From the NCBI RefSeq assembly GCF_022458895.1, contig NZ_JAINFL010000007.1, positions 1 through 64,000 on the forward strand: a stretch of 64,000 nucleotides of DNA, read 5' to 3'. Positions 52,850 to 61,859 of this stretch are shown here, piece after piece. The notes beneath the pieces are model-generated. The model was not told where the DNA came from, searched no databases, and saw only the letters and a program-made list of their open reading frames with translations. The DNA is from Roseihalotalea indica (GTDB lineage: Bacteria > Bacteroidota > Bacteroidia > Cytophagales > Cyclobacteriaceae). Numbering within the stretch: position 1 is the stretch's first letter; each line of letters starts with the position of its first letter. A program made the translations under genes and the position numbers.

Positions 52850-52957
52850 ATGAGTAGTAGTGTAAGTCATAACATTGCCAAAACAGTCGCTTTTATTAAA
52901 GAAAGCTATAGCAATTTATCTTTCCTTAGAGAGGATGCAAACAACATTTCAGAGTAG
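52850..52957 (+). CDS. Possible small ORF of 35 residues
   Basis: In the 244-base gap between the GT2 and the fusion oxidoreductase there is an ATG-to-TAG frame encoding MSSSVSHNIAKTVAFIKESY and 15 further residues. The composition is reasonable for a protein, but no family is recognised. It could be a small peptide, a remnant or chance. The rest of the gap is AT-rich and empty. Confidence 0.22.
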   Translation: MSSSVSHNIAKTVAFIKESYSNLSFLREDANNISE

Positions 52958-53062
52958 AACAGCAACTCTCCAAATACATTGTTGCCATTTTGCTCATCCT
53001 AGTCTGATCATAAAAGGTCAATATATAAAATAAATATAGCGCATAATTAAGCTTATTACATT

Positions 53063-55204
53063 ATGAAGCAAGTAATTCAAAATTTAAATAAAGGGTTATT
53101 AAAAGTAGAAGAGGTGCCCGTGCCCGTTTGCAAATCTGGCGGAGTGCTTGTGCGGACGATCGCTTCGGCTGTGAGTGTTGGTACAGAGAAAATGAAGCTT
53201 AAAAATGCTGATATGAACTATCTGCAAATGGCGAAAGCAAAGCCTGAACAAGCCAAGCAGGTAATTAACACCGTCACTCAGTTGGGGCCTATGGCTACAT
53301 ACCGTAAGGTAATGAACAAACTAGACTCTATGACTCCTCTAGGCTATAGTATGGCAGGAGAGGTAGTTGAGGTTGGCAAAAATGTGAGTGAATTAAAAGT
53401 TGGAGATATAGTGGCGTGTGCAGGAGCTGGCTATGCCAATCATGCCGAAGTAAACTATGTGCCTAAAAACCTATGTGTGAAAGTTCCGGAAGGGGTAGAC
53501 TTGAGGGAGGCTTCATTTGCAACCATTGCCTCTATCGCTATGCAAGGGTTTCGCCAGACAGAATCTCAGATTGGTGAAAACGTGGCGGTCATCGGTTTAG
53601 GGTTACTCGGGCAGATTCTGGTACAACTCATTACTGCCAATGGTTGTCGTGCGTTTGGATTTGATATCGACCCTCGTAAATGTGAGTTAGCAATTGAACA
53701 GGGAGCTTTCTTTGCAACGGTAGCGGATAAAGAAGATTTTGAGGAAGAAATTATGGCAATGACCAATGGGTATGGCTGTGATTCGGTCATCATTACTACA
53801 GCTACTCAAAGTAATAGCCCCATTGTTACTGCAGGTAAAATAGCGCGCGATAAGGCTAAAGTTGTAGATATTGGAATCACCAAAATGGATTTGCCTTGGG
53901 ATCTTTATTATCATAAAGAAATTGACTTCCGTTTCTCTCGGTCATACGGTCCGGGGCGTTATGATCCCAGTTATGAAGAAGGGGGAAATGATTATCCCAT
54001 AGGGTATGTTCGGTGGACCGAGCAGCGTAATATGGAGTCAATCTTGCAATTGCTTAGAGATAGAAAGATAGACTTCTCAAAAATTATCACGCATGAATTT
54101 TCATTTGAAAACGCAGACACGGCGTATAATGACATAAAAGAGGGGAAAGAAGATTACTTAGGTGTAGTTTTTACTTATAATAGCGAGGTTGATCTTTCGT
54201 TCAAAACGATTTCAACAGGCGAGCAAATAACTACCGGCGTTAAGGAAGTAGCCTTAGGAGCGATTGGAGCAGGGAATTATGCCAGCACCATGTTGTTCCC
54301 TTATTTAAAGCATAATCCTAGCGTTAGTTTGATAGGGCTAGCTACTGCTACTGGTATCAATGCCAAAGACAAAGCTGAAAAGAATGGCTTTCAATATGCC
54401 ACTACAGATTATCAGTCTTTGTTAGGTGATAGTAAAGTAAATACAGTCTTAATCGCTACGCGACATAATCAACATGCTCACATGGTAGTAAGTGCGCTGC
54501 AGGCGGGCAAAAATGTGTATGTAGAAAAACCCCTTGCTATTAGTCGGGAAGAACTTGATGCTATCAGTGAAGCTTATCAAAATTCAGGAGCACAATTGAT
54601 GGTAGGGTATAACAGAAGATTTGCACCTTCTATTAAATATACCAAAGCGCAAATGAATGCTCAGATTCCTTACTCTATCTATTATCAGGTAAACGCTGGG
54701 TTTATTCCTAAAGAAGACTGGTATCAGGCACCTGAACAAGGGGGAAGAATCATTGGAGAAGTTGGGCATTTTGTAGATACAGTACAATATCTGTTGTCAG
54801 CCAAACCAGTAACTGTGTTTGCCAGTGCAACTCAAACAGCGGATATGCCTGAGCAAGACAATACATTCGTTACCATTAAATTTGATAATGGATCTACCGC
54901 TGTCATAGCTTATTTAGCCGATGGTGATAAAAATTATCCTAAAGAGCAAATGACCATCACAGGGTATCGTACTAATATTGATTTTTCTAATTTTAAAGAA
55001 GTGAAGATTTACTCTAATGGGAAAAATAAGAGTAAGAAGTATATTTCTTTAGATAAAGGGCAAAGTGGTGAGATGAAAGCTTTTGTGGATGGAATGCGCG
55101 CAGGCAAGGCACCCGTAAGCTTTGAATCATTAAAGCTTACTACTCTTGTTACACTAGCTGCGATTGAAAGTTTACAAACAGGAAAGGTAATTACCATTGA
55201 GTAA
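53063..55204 (+). CDS. Bi-domain oxidoreductase: MDR alcohol dehydrogenase-like plus Gfo/Idh/MocA
   Basis: The 713-residue protein joins an N-terminal medium-chain dehydrogenase (about 1-365: SVGTEKMKLKNADMNYLQMAK, GYSMAGEVVEVGKNVSELKVGD, NVAVIGLGLLGQILVQLI as the Rossmann loop) to a C-terminal Gfo/Idh/MocA dehydrogenase (about 390-713: LGAIGAGNYASTMLFPYLK, GKNVYVEKPLAIS, GGRIIGEVGHFVDTVQYL). The EKP and the GEVGHFxD elements are the family hallmarks. Such fusions occur in polysaccharide clusters together with heparinase II/III-like genes, as here. The reaction is unproven, likely NAD-dependent sugar oxidation. Confidence 0.92.
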   Translation: MKQVIQNLNKGLLKVEEVPVPVCKSGGVLVRTIASAVSVGTEKMKLKNADMNYLQMAKAKPEQAKQVINTVTQLGPMATYRKVMNKLDSMTPLGYSMAGEVVEVGKNVSELKVGDIVACAGAGYANHAEVNYVPKNLCVKVPEGVDLREASFATIASIAMQGFRQTESQIGENVAVIGLGLLGQILVQLITANGCRAFGFDIDPRKCELAIEQGAFFATVADKEDFEEEIMAMTNGYGCDSVIITTATQSNSPIVTAGKIARDKAKVVDIGITKMDLPWDLYYHKEIDFRFSRSYGPGRYDPSYEEGGNDYPIGYVRWTEQRNMESILQLLRDRKIDFSKIITHEFSFENADTAYNDIKEGKEDYLGVVFTYNSEVDLSFKTISTGEQITTGVKEVALGAIGAGNYASTMLFPYLKHNPSVSLIGLATATGINAKDKAEKNGFQYATTDYQSLLGDSKVNTVLIATRHNQHAHMVVSALQAGKNVYVEKPLAISREELDAISEAYQNSGAQLMVGYNRRFAPSIKYTKAQMNAQIPYSIYYQVNAGFIPKEDWYQAPEQGGRIIGEVGHFVDTVQYLLSAKPVTVFASATQTADMPEQDNTFVTIKFDNGSTAVIAYLADGDKNYPKEQMTITGYRTNIDFSNFKEVKIYSNGKNKSKKYISLDKGQSGEMKAFVDGMRAGKAPVSFESLKLTTLVTLAAIESLQTGKVITIE

Positions 55205-55269
55205 TAATTGGTACCAACACGCTATCAACCTTTTCCAATAAGTTAACTTCATTGCAAATTACTAACAGT

Positions 55270-56163
55270 ATGGAACGTAAAATCTTCATAGTCATTCCGG
55301 TATTTAATAAAATTCAGTACACCGTTAAATGCTTGAAGTCATTAACAGAACAGACTTACAAAAACTATCAAATTATTGTTGTTGACGATGGTTCAAAAGA
55401 TGGAACTACCCACATTATCAATACACAGTTTCCAGAAGCTACTGTATTGCAGGGGGATGGCAATCTTTGGTGGACGGGTGGTACAAATATGGGAGTGGAA
55501 TATGCTCTAAAGCATGCTGTAGACAATGACTTTATCTTAACACTTAATAATGATCTGGAAGTAAAACCTGATTATCTCGAGCAGTTAGTAAAGGTGTCTG
55601 ATCACAATAAGCCGTGTTTAGTAGGGTCAGTAGCAGTTGATAATCGTGATCCGGAGAAAATAGAATTCTTAGGTGAGCGACGTAATTTCTATACTGGTAA
55701 ATCAGATCATGCCGTTCCATTACGCCCTTATTCTGAATTAGTGAAAGATTATGATTGCATTGTATCACATGTATTGCCGGGGCGTGGTACATTAATACCT
55801 TCCGAAGTGTTTCGGAAAATAGGTATTTATGACTTTGAACATTTCCCCCATTATGCTGCTGATCACGATTTTGCACGCAGGGCTTATAAAGCTGGGTACA
55901 AACTGGTTGTTGCTACCAAGGCAGTTGTAATTAGTGCCGTGGAAAACACTGGCTTAACTTATGTTCTGAACCCAACTTTTAAAGTATTTTTCTCTTCTTT
56001 CTTTACTATCAAGTCACCAGTAAATCTGAAGCTAATCTATTATTGGTCCATCAGACACAGTCCCTTAAAAATCGGGTATATGTTTGTCAGTTTAGGACGT
56101 ATATGTTTTTCTTTTATAAGAGCTTTTACTCTTCATAGATTAAGATCAGTAACTACTCATTAA
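55270..56163 (+). CDS. GT2-family glycosyltransferase
   Basis: The start is the ATG at 55270 (a TTG at 55252 would add six residues). The 297-residue protein begins MERKIFIVIPVFNKIQYTVKC, followed by IIVVDDGSKDGTTHII, GNLWWTGGTNMGVEYAL, FILTLNNDLEVKPDYL and LIPSEVFRKIGIYDFEHFPHYAADHDFARRAYKAGYKL. The hydrophobic C-terminus (SPLKIGYMFVSLGRICFSF) may associate with the membrane. It belongs to the same group as the GT2 at 45.5 kb. Confidence 0.9.
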   Translation: MERKIFIVIPVFNKIQYTVKCLKSLTEQTYKNYQIIVVDDGSKDGTTHIINTQFPEATVLQGDGNLWWTGGTNMGVEYALKHAVDNDFILTLNNDLEVKPDYLEQLVKVSDHNKPCLVGSVAVDNRDPEKIEFLGERRNFYTGKSDHAVPLRPYSELVKDYDCIVSHVLPGRGTLIPSEVFRKIGIYDFEHFPHYAADHDFARRAYKAGYKLVVATKAVVISAVENTGLTYVLNPTFKVFFSSFFTIKSPVNLKLIYYWSIRHSPLKIGYMFVSLGRICFSFIRAFTLHRLRSVTTH

Positions 56164-56214
56164 TTAATCTGCAATAGGGGCTTATTTCAGCTTTACCAAC
56201 TTTACTATAGTGCC

Positions 56215-57507
56215 ATGTTAAATCAGATACGTCATTTCATGGACTATCATATACGATATAGTCCAATATATAAGAAGAAGTTAAAGGAGGTGCTAAGCCA
56301 AAAAGAAATGAGTAATGCTGAACAATTAGAGATTCAGAATCAAAAGTTTCTACAATTGTTCGATGTTGCTATTTCCAAGTCTACATTTTATCAAAAATTA
56401 TATGCTGAATATGGCGTTGGTAAGCATGACATAAAATCTGTTGAAGATATTTCCAAGCTACCAGTAATTACTAAAAGTAAGATAAGAGACTGTATAGATG
56501 ACATCTATATAGGGAACCCTCTTTTGAAAGCTAAGGGATATACTAGTGGTACTTCAGGAAGTCCTTTGGTAATTTATCGTTCTTATCAATCCATTGTTGA
56601 AGAGCAGGCCTCTATCTGGGCTTGGCGGAGTGGTTTTGGGTACCTCCCCGGATTAAAAACCGTTTCATTAAGAGGAGATTTGGGGCGTGATGAAATGATG
56701 AGACATGATAAAGTCGCAAATGTGCTGTATCTGTCAAGTTATAATATCAAAAAGGAAAACGCGAACTGGTATTATAATCAAATTAAAGATTTTTCACCTT
56801 ATGCAATAATTGCTTATCCTAGTTCTGTTGACAATTTGGCCAATATACTGCTCAGTATTGATAAAAGACTGAATGTTCCTTATGTGTTTACAGCTTCAGA
56901 GATGTTATATGATAATCAAAGAAGCAAAATATCAAATGCTTTTCAAACGCAGGTATTTGATCGGTACGGGAATGCTGAGCGGACTATAGCCATTGAGCAA
57001 AGATCAGATGGTAGCTATTATGAGTCGCCCTGTTATTCGGTAAATGAGTATCAGGAAGATTGTACAATTACTACTAGTTTAATAGACAATTCATTTCCGT
57101 TGATCCGGTATAAAGTAACGGATATTATCCAACCGAGTAAATACACAAGTACCGAAGATGCTAATAGGTTTAAAATAGATAAGATTATAGGAAGAGACGA
57201 CGATGTGTTGCTAATGCCTGATGGTACTAAAGTTGGCCGTCTTGATGTAGTTTTAAAAGGTATTAATCATTTAGAATATGCCCAGTTTATTCAAGAGCAA
57301 CCTGATAGCTTTATCCTCAATCTAGTGGTAACGCCTGACTTTTCGGCAGAGGATGAGAAAAAAATTGTTGCGAATTTGCAGTACAGGCTGGGCGGCAATA
57401 TGCGTTATGAGTTAAGGAAAGTAAAAGAAGAAGATATTATTATTTCTAAATCGGGTAAGTTTAAACTCGTAATTAATCGTATTAAAGAATTGGATCTAAC
57501 ATTATGA
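56215..57507 (+). CDS. PaaK/CapK-like adenylate-forming enzyme
   Basis: The 430-residue protein has the AMP-binding P-loop GYTSGTSGSPLVIYRS near 100-115, the FQTQVFDRYGNAER motif near 250 (Tyr-Gly with the E contact), NSFPLIRYKVTDI and the hinge IIGRDDDVLLMPDGTKV. This is the phenylacetate-CoA ligase-like family, whose CapK-type members occur in capsule clusters. It may activate an acyl group for transfer to the polysaccharide. Its stop overlaps the CapA-like start by four bases. Confidence 0.85.
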   Translation: MLNQIRHFMDYHIRYSPIYKKKLKEVLSQKEMSNAEQLEIQNQKFLQLFDVAISKSTFYQKLYAEYGVGKHDIKSVEDISKLPVITKSKIRDCIDDIYIGNPLLKAKGYTSGTSGSPLVIYRSYQSIVEEQASIWAWRSGFGYLPGLKTVSLRGDLGRDEMMRHDKVANVLYLSSYNIKKENANWYYNQIKDFSPYAIIAYPSSVDNLANILLSIDKRLNVPYVFTASEMLYDNQRSKISNAFQTQVFDRYGNAERTIAIEQRSDGSYYESPCYSVNEYQEDCTITTSLIDNSFPLIRYKVTDIIQPSKYTSTEDANRFKIDKIIGRDDDVLLMPDGTKVGRLDVVLKGINHLEYAQFIQEQPDSFILNLVVTPDFSAEDEKKIVANLQYRLGGNMRYELRKVKEEDIIISKSGKFKLVINRIKELDLTL

Positions 57508-58562
57508 GTTTAGTTTTCGTTGGTGATATTGCTTACCCCTATGATGGCGCAATAGATATTAATCAGCTCAAAGGTTATTTTAATAATAGCACTCTCATTG
57601 GCAACTTAGAAGGACCAATTATCGATACACCAACCATTGAAAAGGCTGTTAAGCCTCATAACTATAATCTTTATAGCACGAATGAGGTAATTAGTTTGCT
57701 AAACGAGGTGGGGGTTGCCTCGGTTAGCGTAGCCAATAATCATTTTTGCGATTTTGAAACAGAGCATAACAAAACGCTTACTAGTTTACAAAATAGTCAA
57801 ATTGACTATTTTGGAATTACAGACAAGCGTTGGTCAACGATTAAAGTAAGCGGAGTTGATTGTGCATTCTACGGGACATATACCTTTATCACTGGAGGAA
57901 ACAAAGGAAAGCATTGCCCATTAAATGAATTTCATTCTGAACGTGCTATTCAAGAAATAGCAAGCTTCAAAAGGGCGCATCCTGATACTTTTATTACAGT
58001 TTTTATTCATTGGGGTTATGAGCTAGCTGCTTATCCTCAACCAGCAGATCGAGAGTGGGCCAGGAAAATCATAGATCTTGGAGCAGATGCAGTAGTAGGA
58101 CATCACCCACATGTGGTGCAGGGAGTAGAATATTATAAAGATGGTATTATTGCCTACTCTCTAGGAAATTTTGTGTTACCTCAAGTCAATTATCTAGACA
58201 AAAAGTTGAAATATAGTTCTCCCAAGGTATTAGAAGAACTAGCCTTAGAGATATCTCCGGATAAAAAGGGTAAAGCGAAGCTGCATTTTTTTCGCTACGA
58301 TTTAGCAGCCAATAGGGTTGATGCGGAAAATTTGAATCAGGAACAGATCAATAGCAGAGTAGCTGAATTAACTCCTTTTCAAGGCTTATCAGATAAAGAG
58401 TACCAGGCATGGTTCAAACGCCATCAGCAGAAGAGTCGTTACCCAACGTACAGTTCTTATAATGATAAGACTAACGTTAGGGTAAATAATAGCTATATTA
58501 AGCTATTGAAATTGGTAAGAAAAATATTAATCAACACTAATATTCGAAACCCATACCAATAA
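57504..58562 (+). CDS. CapA-family (poly-gamma-glutamate capsule) metallophosphatase-like protein
   Basis: The 352-residue protein matches CapA: MSLVFVGDIAYPYDG, STLIGNLEGPIIDT, GVASVSVANNHFCDFETE with the metal-binding Asn-His, TVFIHWGYELAAYPQPADREWARKIIDLGADAVVGHHPHVVQGVEYY and GIIAYSLGNFVLPQ. CapA proteins take part in polyglutamate or other capsule synthesis. No CapB or CapC was found, so the substrate here is open. It ends 2 bases from the convergent acyltransferase. Confidence 0.92.
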   Translation: MSLVFVGDIAYPYDGAIDINQLKGYFNNSTLIGNLEGPIIDTPTIEKAVKPHNYNLYSTNEVISLLNEVGVASVSVANNHFCDFETEHNKTLTSLQNSQIDYFGITDKRWSTIKVSGVDCAFYGTYTFITGGNKGKHCPLNEFHSERAIQEIASFKRAHPDTFITVFIHWGYELAAYPQPADREWARKIIDLGADAVVGHHPHVVQGVEYYKDGIIAYSLGNFVLPQVNYLDKKLKYSSPKVLEELALEISPDKKGKAKLHFFRYDLAANRVDAENLNQEQINSRVAELTPFQGLSDKEYQAWFKRHQQKSRYPTYSSYNDKTNVRVNNSYIKLLKLVRKILINTNIRNPYQ

Positions 58563-58563
58563 A

Positions 58564-59619
58564 TTATACATTTCTTTTTTGATTTTTTTCTGGAATAATA
58601 TCAAAGAAAGGTTTTATGCCTATAAGCTTGGGGGTTACTTTATTGAAGAACTCAATAAAGGCTACAGACAGTAGTACCAACAGAATAGCTAGCACAAAAG
58701 CAATGATAGAATGTTCTAGGTCAACTCCTATATTAAATGAATTATTAGCCCTGTAAACAAGGTTAATAAGTGGCTTATGAACAGCTAAAATTATCAACGA
58801 ATTTCTTCCTATATAATTAATGAAAGTCTGATAATTTGCCTTGACAGATATAAGGAAATAGCAAGCTGTTCCCGCTAAAGCTGATATCAGAAATAAAAAA
58901 TAATCACCCATCTCATTGTTAACTGTATTTACTTTCTCAATGGAGAAATTTGTTACATTAATATAGTTTACGCTAATATGGAACAAAATCAAACTCAAGA
59001 GAATCAGGATAAACTTATTCCAGTTGAGGTTTTTAATTGAAGGAACCACTGACCTGTGGTTTGAATAGAAAACATAACCAATGTGATAAAAAAGCAATGT
59101 GGAACATGCCACATGCAGCTTATACGGTAAGCTTATTTGATAAATGGCCGTTAAATAACCAATTAATCCGATACATGCTACTACTATTGTCTGTAAATAT
59201 GTTTTATGAATATTAATTGTAAGGAAATGATAGATAATAGATACCGAAAATAGGCATGATAAAAACCAAATAGTATCATTCCCTCCATTCCTCGGCACGC
59301 CTAGTAGCATATAAGGTAAATTGAAAAGATGGTCCTTGATGATTGTCTGCTCAGTATCACTACCAATCATCAAAAGAAAGTAAAAAGACCACGATACTAT
59401 ATAAAAGAAAAAAAAGGGTATGATTAATCTATTGATTTTCTTTAGCAAAAAAGTGCGGGTATCATCATTACGATGAAAATAACCTGAAATAAAAAAGAAT
59501 AACGGCATGTGGAAGGAATAGATATAGGCTGATCTTGGCACCATACAATGGCCCCAAACAACTAAAAATATACCAATCCCTTTTAGGAAATCCCAAAACT
59601 CGATCCTGTTGCTTTTCAT
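58564..59619 (-). CDS. Acyltransferase-3 family membrane protein
   Basis: The 351-residue protein begins RIEFWDFLKGIGIFLVVWGHC with the conserved His of the family, followed by FHMPLFFFISGYFHRND. Ten or so membrane helices follow, including GGNDTIWFLSCLFSVSIIYHF. These proteins O-acetylate or O-acylate sugars on extracytoplasmic or membrane-bound glycans. It is the first of a minus-strand block, converging on the capA-like gene. Confidence 0.9.
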   Translation of the reverse strand: MKSNRIEFWDFLKGIGIFLVVWGHCMVPRSAYIYSFHMPLFFFISGYFHRNDDTRTFLLKKINRLIIPFFFFYIVSWSFYFLLMIGSDTEQTIIKDHLFNLPYMLLGVPRNGGNDTIWFLSCLFSVSIIYHFLTINIHKTYLQTIVVACIGLIGYLTAIYQISLPYKLHVACSTLLFYHIGYVFYSNHRSVVPSIKNLNWNKFILILLSLILFHISVNYINVTNFSIEKVNTVNNEMGDYFLFLISALAGTACYFLISVKANYQTFINYIGRNSLIILAVHKPLINLVYRANNSFNIGVDLEHSIIAFVLAILLVLLSVAFIEFFNKVTPKLIGIKPFFDIIPEKNQKRNV

Positions 59620-59691
59620 TTACATAGGGTTGTTTGCTTAAAAAATTATGGCATGAAAGGTGTCAAAAAAATGCAATAAGAAGAGGTTGCT

Positions 59692-60813
59692 TTATGATTG
59701 ATATTGTTTTTTTTGAGGTGAAGCATTTAATACATAATAACAAGCATCTATGATTCCCTGGGCTGCCTTTTCTTGGTTAAAATGAGTAAGTGTCTCACGG
59801 CTGGCATCAGAGAATCTTTGCCACATATTCTGGTCGCTAAGAAGGGCAATAATTTTATCAGCCCATTTATTTACTTCTGCTTCTAACACATATCCATTCT
59901 CATCACTCTTTACTAAATCATCGGCAACGCCAGCGTAAGGCGTAGTGATAACAGGTGTACCAGTAGCCAGAGCTTCATTGGCTACAGTTCCCCAGGCATC
60001 AAGTTCAGTAGGAAATAAAAATATCTTTGAGCTAGCATAGTAGTGAGGTAATTCTTCATATGGTAAGAATCCGGGAAACTCGTAAGCGACATTTGCACTA
60101 TCCAGTATAGCTAACATCTTATCCTTATCTGGACCATCACCTGCAACCAAAACTTTTAATTTGGGAAAGACCTTATGTACCTGCTTGGCAACTTCAGCGA
60201 AAAATAAAGGCATTTTCCGTTGATATAATTGTCCTGAAAACATAAGGTCGTATTGGCGGTCTTGCCAAGGAATATACTGATTGAATTTCTCAGCATCTGC
60301 AAAAAGGGGACTATAGAAAATTTGTTTGTCTTTTGCACCATAGCTTCTATACGATTCTGCAGTCCTTTCGCCCGGCCCAATATATGCTTGTGTATATTTA
60401 TAGACCATCTTTCTGACCCATATATGGGTAGATGTAAGGCGGTCGTCAATCATTTTCCATCCTTCAATCCAGACGATATGCTTTTTTCTGAATAGTACCG
60501 TATAAAGCCAACCATATAAGTGAGTGGGATTAAACCCGCAAGAGATTACTACATCAGGTTTTATTCTTAAAAGATGCCCCCAAACATCTAAGTTGTTATG
60601 AACAAATAAACGTTTATCACGCCGTGTATTCTCCTTATAATTGTCTTTAAGATAAATATGATTGTAAGTGGAAATCTCATATTTCCAACCCCGTAATGGC
60701 TCAGTTTGGGTACAATAAATAACAGTGAAATTGTTACCGAATTTTTTATTAATACGCTCAAAAACGGGATTCCGATAGGGAGCGGGAACAAGACTTATAA
60801 TTACAATTTTCAT
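59692..60813 (-). CDS. GT4-family glycosyltransferase
   Basis: The ATG at 60813 gives 373 residues beginning MKIVIISLVPAPYRNPVFERI; a TTG at 60825 would add four residues and is not preferred. The donor-binding domain has LMFSGQLYQRKMPLFFAEVAKQ, LKVLVAGDGPDKDKMLAIL, YEFPGFLPYEELPHYYASSKIFLFPTELDAWGTVANEALATGTPVITTPYAGVADDLV with the E-x7-E element. It uses an NDP-sugar to extend the glycan. It lies on the minus strand, 18 bases after the methyltransferase gene. Confidence 0.93.
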   Translation of the reverse strand: MKIVIISLVPAPYRNPVFERINKKFGNNFTVIYCTQTEPLRGWKYEISTYNHIYLKDNYKENTRRDKRLFVHNNLDVWGHLLRIKPDVVISCGFNPTHLYGWLYTVLFRKKHIVWIEGWKMIDDRLTSTHIWVRKMVYKYTQAYIGPGERTAESYRSYGAKDKQIFYSPLFADAEKFNQYIPWQDRQYDLMFSGQLYQRKMPLFFAEVAKQVHKVFPKLKVLVAGDGPDKDKMLAILDSANVAYEFPGFLPYEELPHYYASSKIFLFPTELDAWGTVANEALATGTPVITTPYAGVADDLVKSDENGYVLEAEVNKWADKIIALLSDQNMWQRFSDASRETLTHFNQEKAAQGIIDACYYVLNASPQKKQYQS

Positions 60814-60831
60814 AATTGATGGCAAAAATAA

Positions 60832-61527
60832 CTAATTCTTTCTAGACCCATCTATTTTCAAAGCAATTAAAGATTTGGTGAATCCAAAAGACTTTTCCTT
60901 AATTATTTGTGCATCTGGAAAAAGCATCTGCATGTCTTTTACAGTTAGTAAATTAAAATCTAACCATCTTACTTTCTTGGGCCAAAAACTTGATTTTAAT
61001 AAGAACTCATTAATGCTTATTTGAACTTTTCTAGGTAAGAAAATGAATAAAATAGGCAGCCATGTGTGGCTTTCGATTAAAAAATACTTATAAGGTGTCT
61101 GAACATAATAGGATTTTCCACTAGATCTAATTGATTTAGCAAATTTTTCTTGCCGGCTTAAAGACTTTTCTTTGAATTCACTATTGGTATCAATAGTTGG
61201 TGCTTCTTTTTTGTCGACGGTAACATGCTCAATAACAGAAGAGCAAAATATAACGTCATACTTAGCGGGAAAAGACAATTTACCACTTTCGTCGAGTTGG
61301 TATGTGTTAAATCCATATTTATTTTTTGCTTTATTGAGCATTTTAGTGCTAATGTCAGCAATCGTTACATTTTCCCGATAGGGAATTACAGTTGCAATAT
61401 GGCCACCATCTCCACCACCAAGATCTAATATATTATCTTCTAAAGATGGTTTTATAAGCTTATTAAATAGTTTACCACGGTTTGCTCTTGCATTTTTAGA
61501 GTACACTTTAAATATTTTCTTAAGCAT
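60832..61527 (-). CDS. Class I SAM-dependent methyltransferase
   Basis: The 231-residue protein has NILDLGGGDGGHIATVIPY as motif I near 32-50, NVTIADISTKMLNKAKNKYGF, and DVIFCSSVIEHVTVDKKEAP as motif II/III. The central part contains YVQTPYKYFLIESHTWLPILFIFLPRKVQ, shared with polysaccharide-cluster methyltransferases. It probably methylates a sugar or lipid intermediate. Substrate unknown. Confidence 0.85.
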   Translation of the reverse strand: MLKKIFKVYSKNARANRGKLFNKLIKPSLEDNILDLGGGDGGHIATVIPYRENVTIADISTKMLNKAKNKYGFNTYQLDESGKLSFPAKYDVIFCSSVIEHVTVDKKEAPTIDTNSEFKEKSLSRQEKFAKSIRSSGKSYYVQTPYKYFLIESHTWLPILFIFLPRKVQISINEFLLKSSFWPKKVRWLDFNLLTVKDMQMLFPDAQIIKEKSFGFTKSLIALKIDGSRKN

Positions 61528-61859
61528 AGCAATATTATTTTGTTAAAGATGTTGTATGAATTGCTTAAAAGTCATAGTGTCATCTTTAAAAATATGCTTT
61601 TTTAATGATAATTTAAAATATAAACTATAAAAATATTAATGATAAGTTATAAAAACATGTTTACATTTCATTAAGTGTAAAGAAGCAAGATTAAGATATC
61701 ATTCTGTCATTTGCTGCTTTAAAACTATCTTCTAGTAATTGATGAGTTTTTCTTTATAAAGTATAAGCTTAATTTTTCCCATTAAAATGAAGTGTAAACA
61801 TGCTTAATATGAAAACACATAAATAAATTTTCAGCTTTAACCGAGATTAAATATGCATG
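61528..61859. other. AT-rich intergenic region with a long-range inverted repeat
   Basis: CATGTTTACATTTCATT (61656-61672) is matched, on the opposite strand, by AATGAAGTGTAAACATG (61786-61802) with one mismatch out of 17, across a 113-base centre. The gap separates two minus-strand genes. The repeat could mark paired regulator sites controlling transcription of the methyltransferase/GT block. No gene was recognised. Confidence 0.6.
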
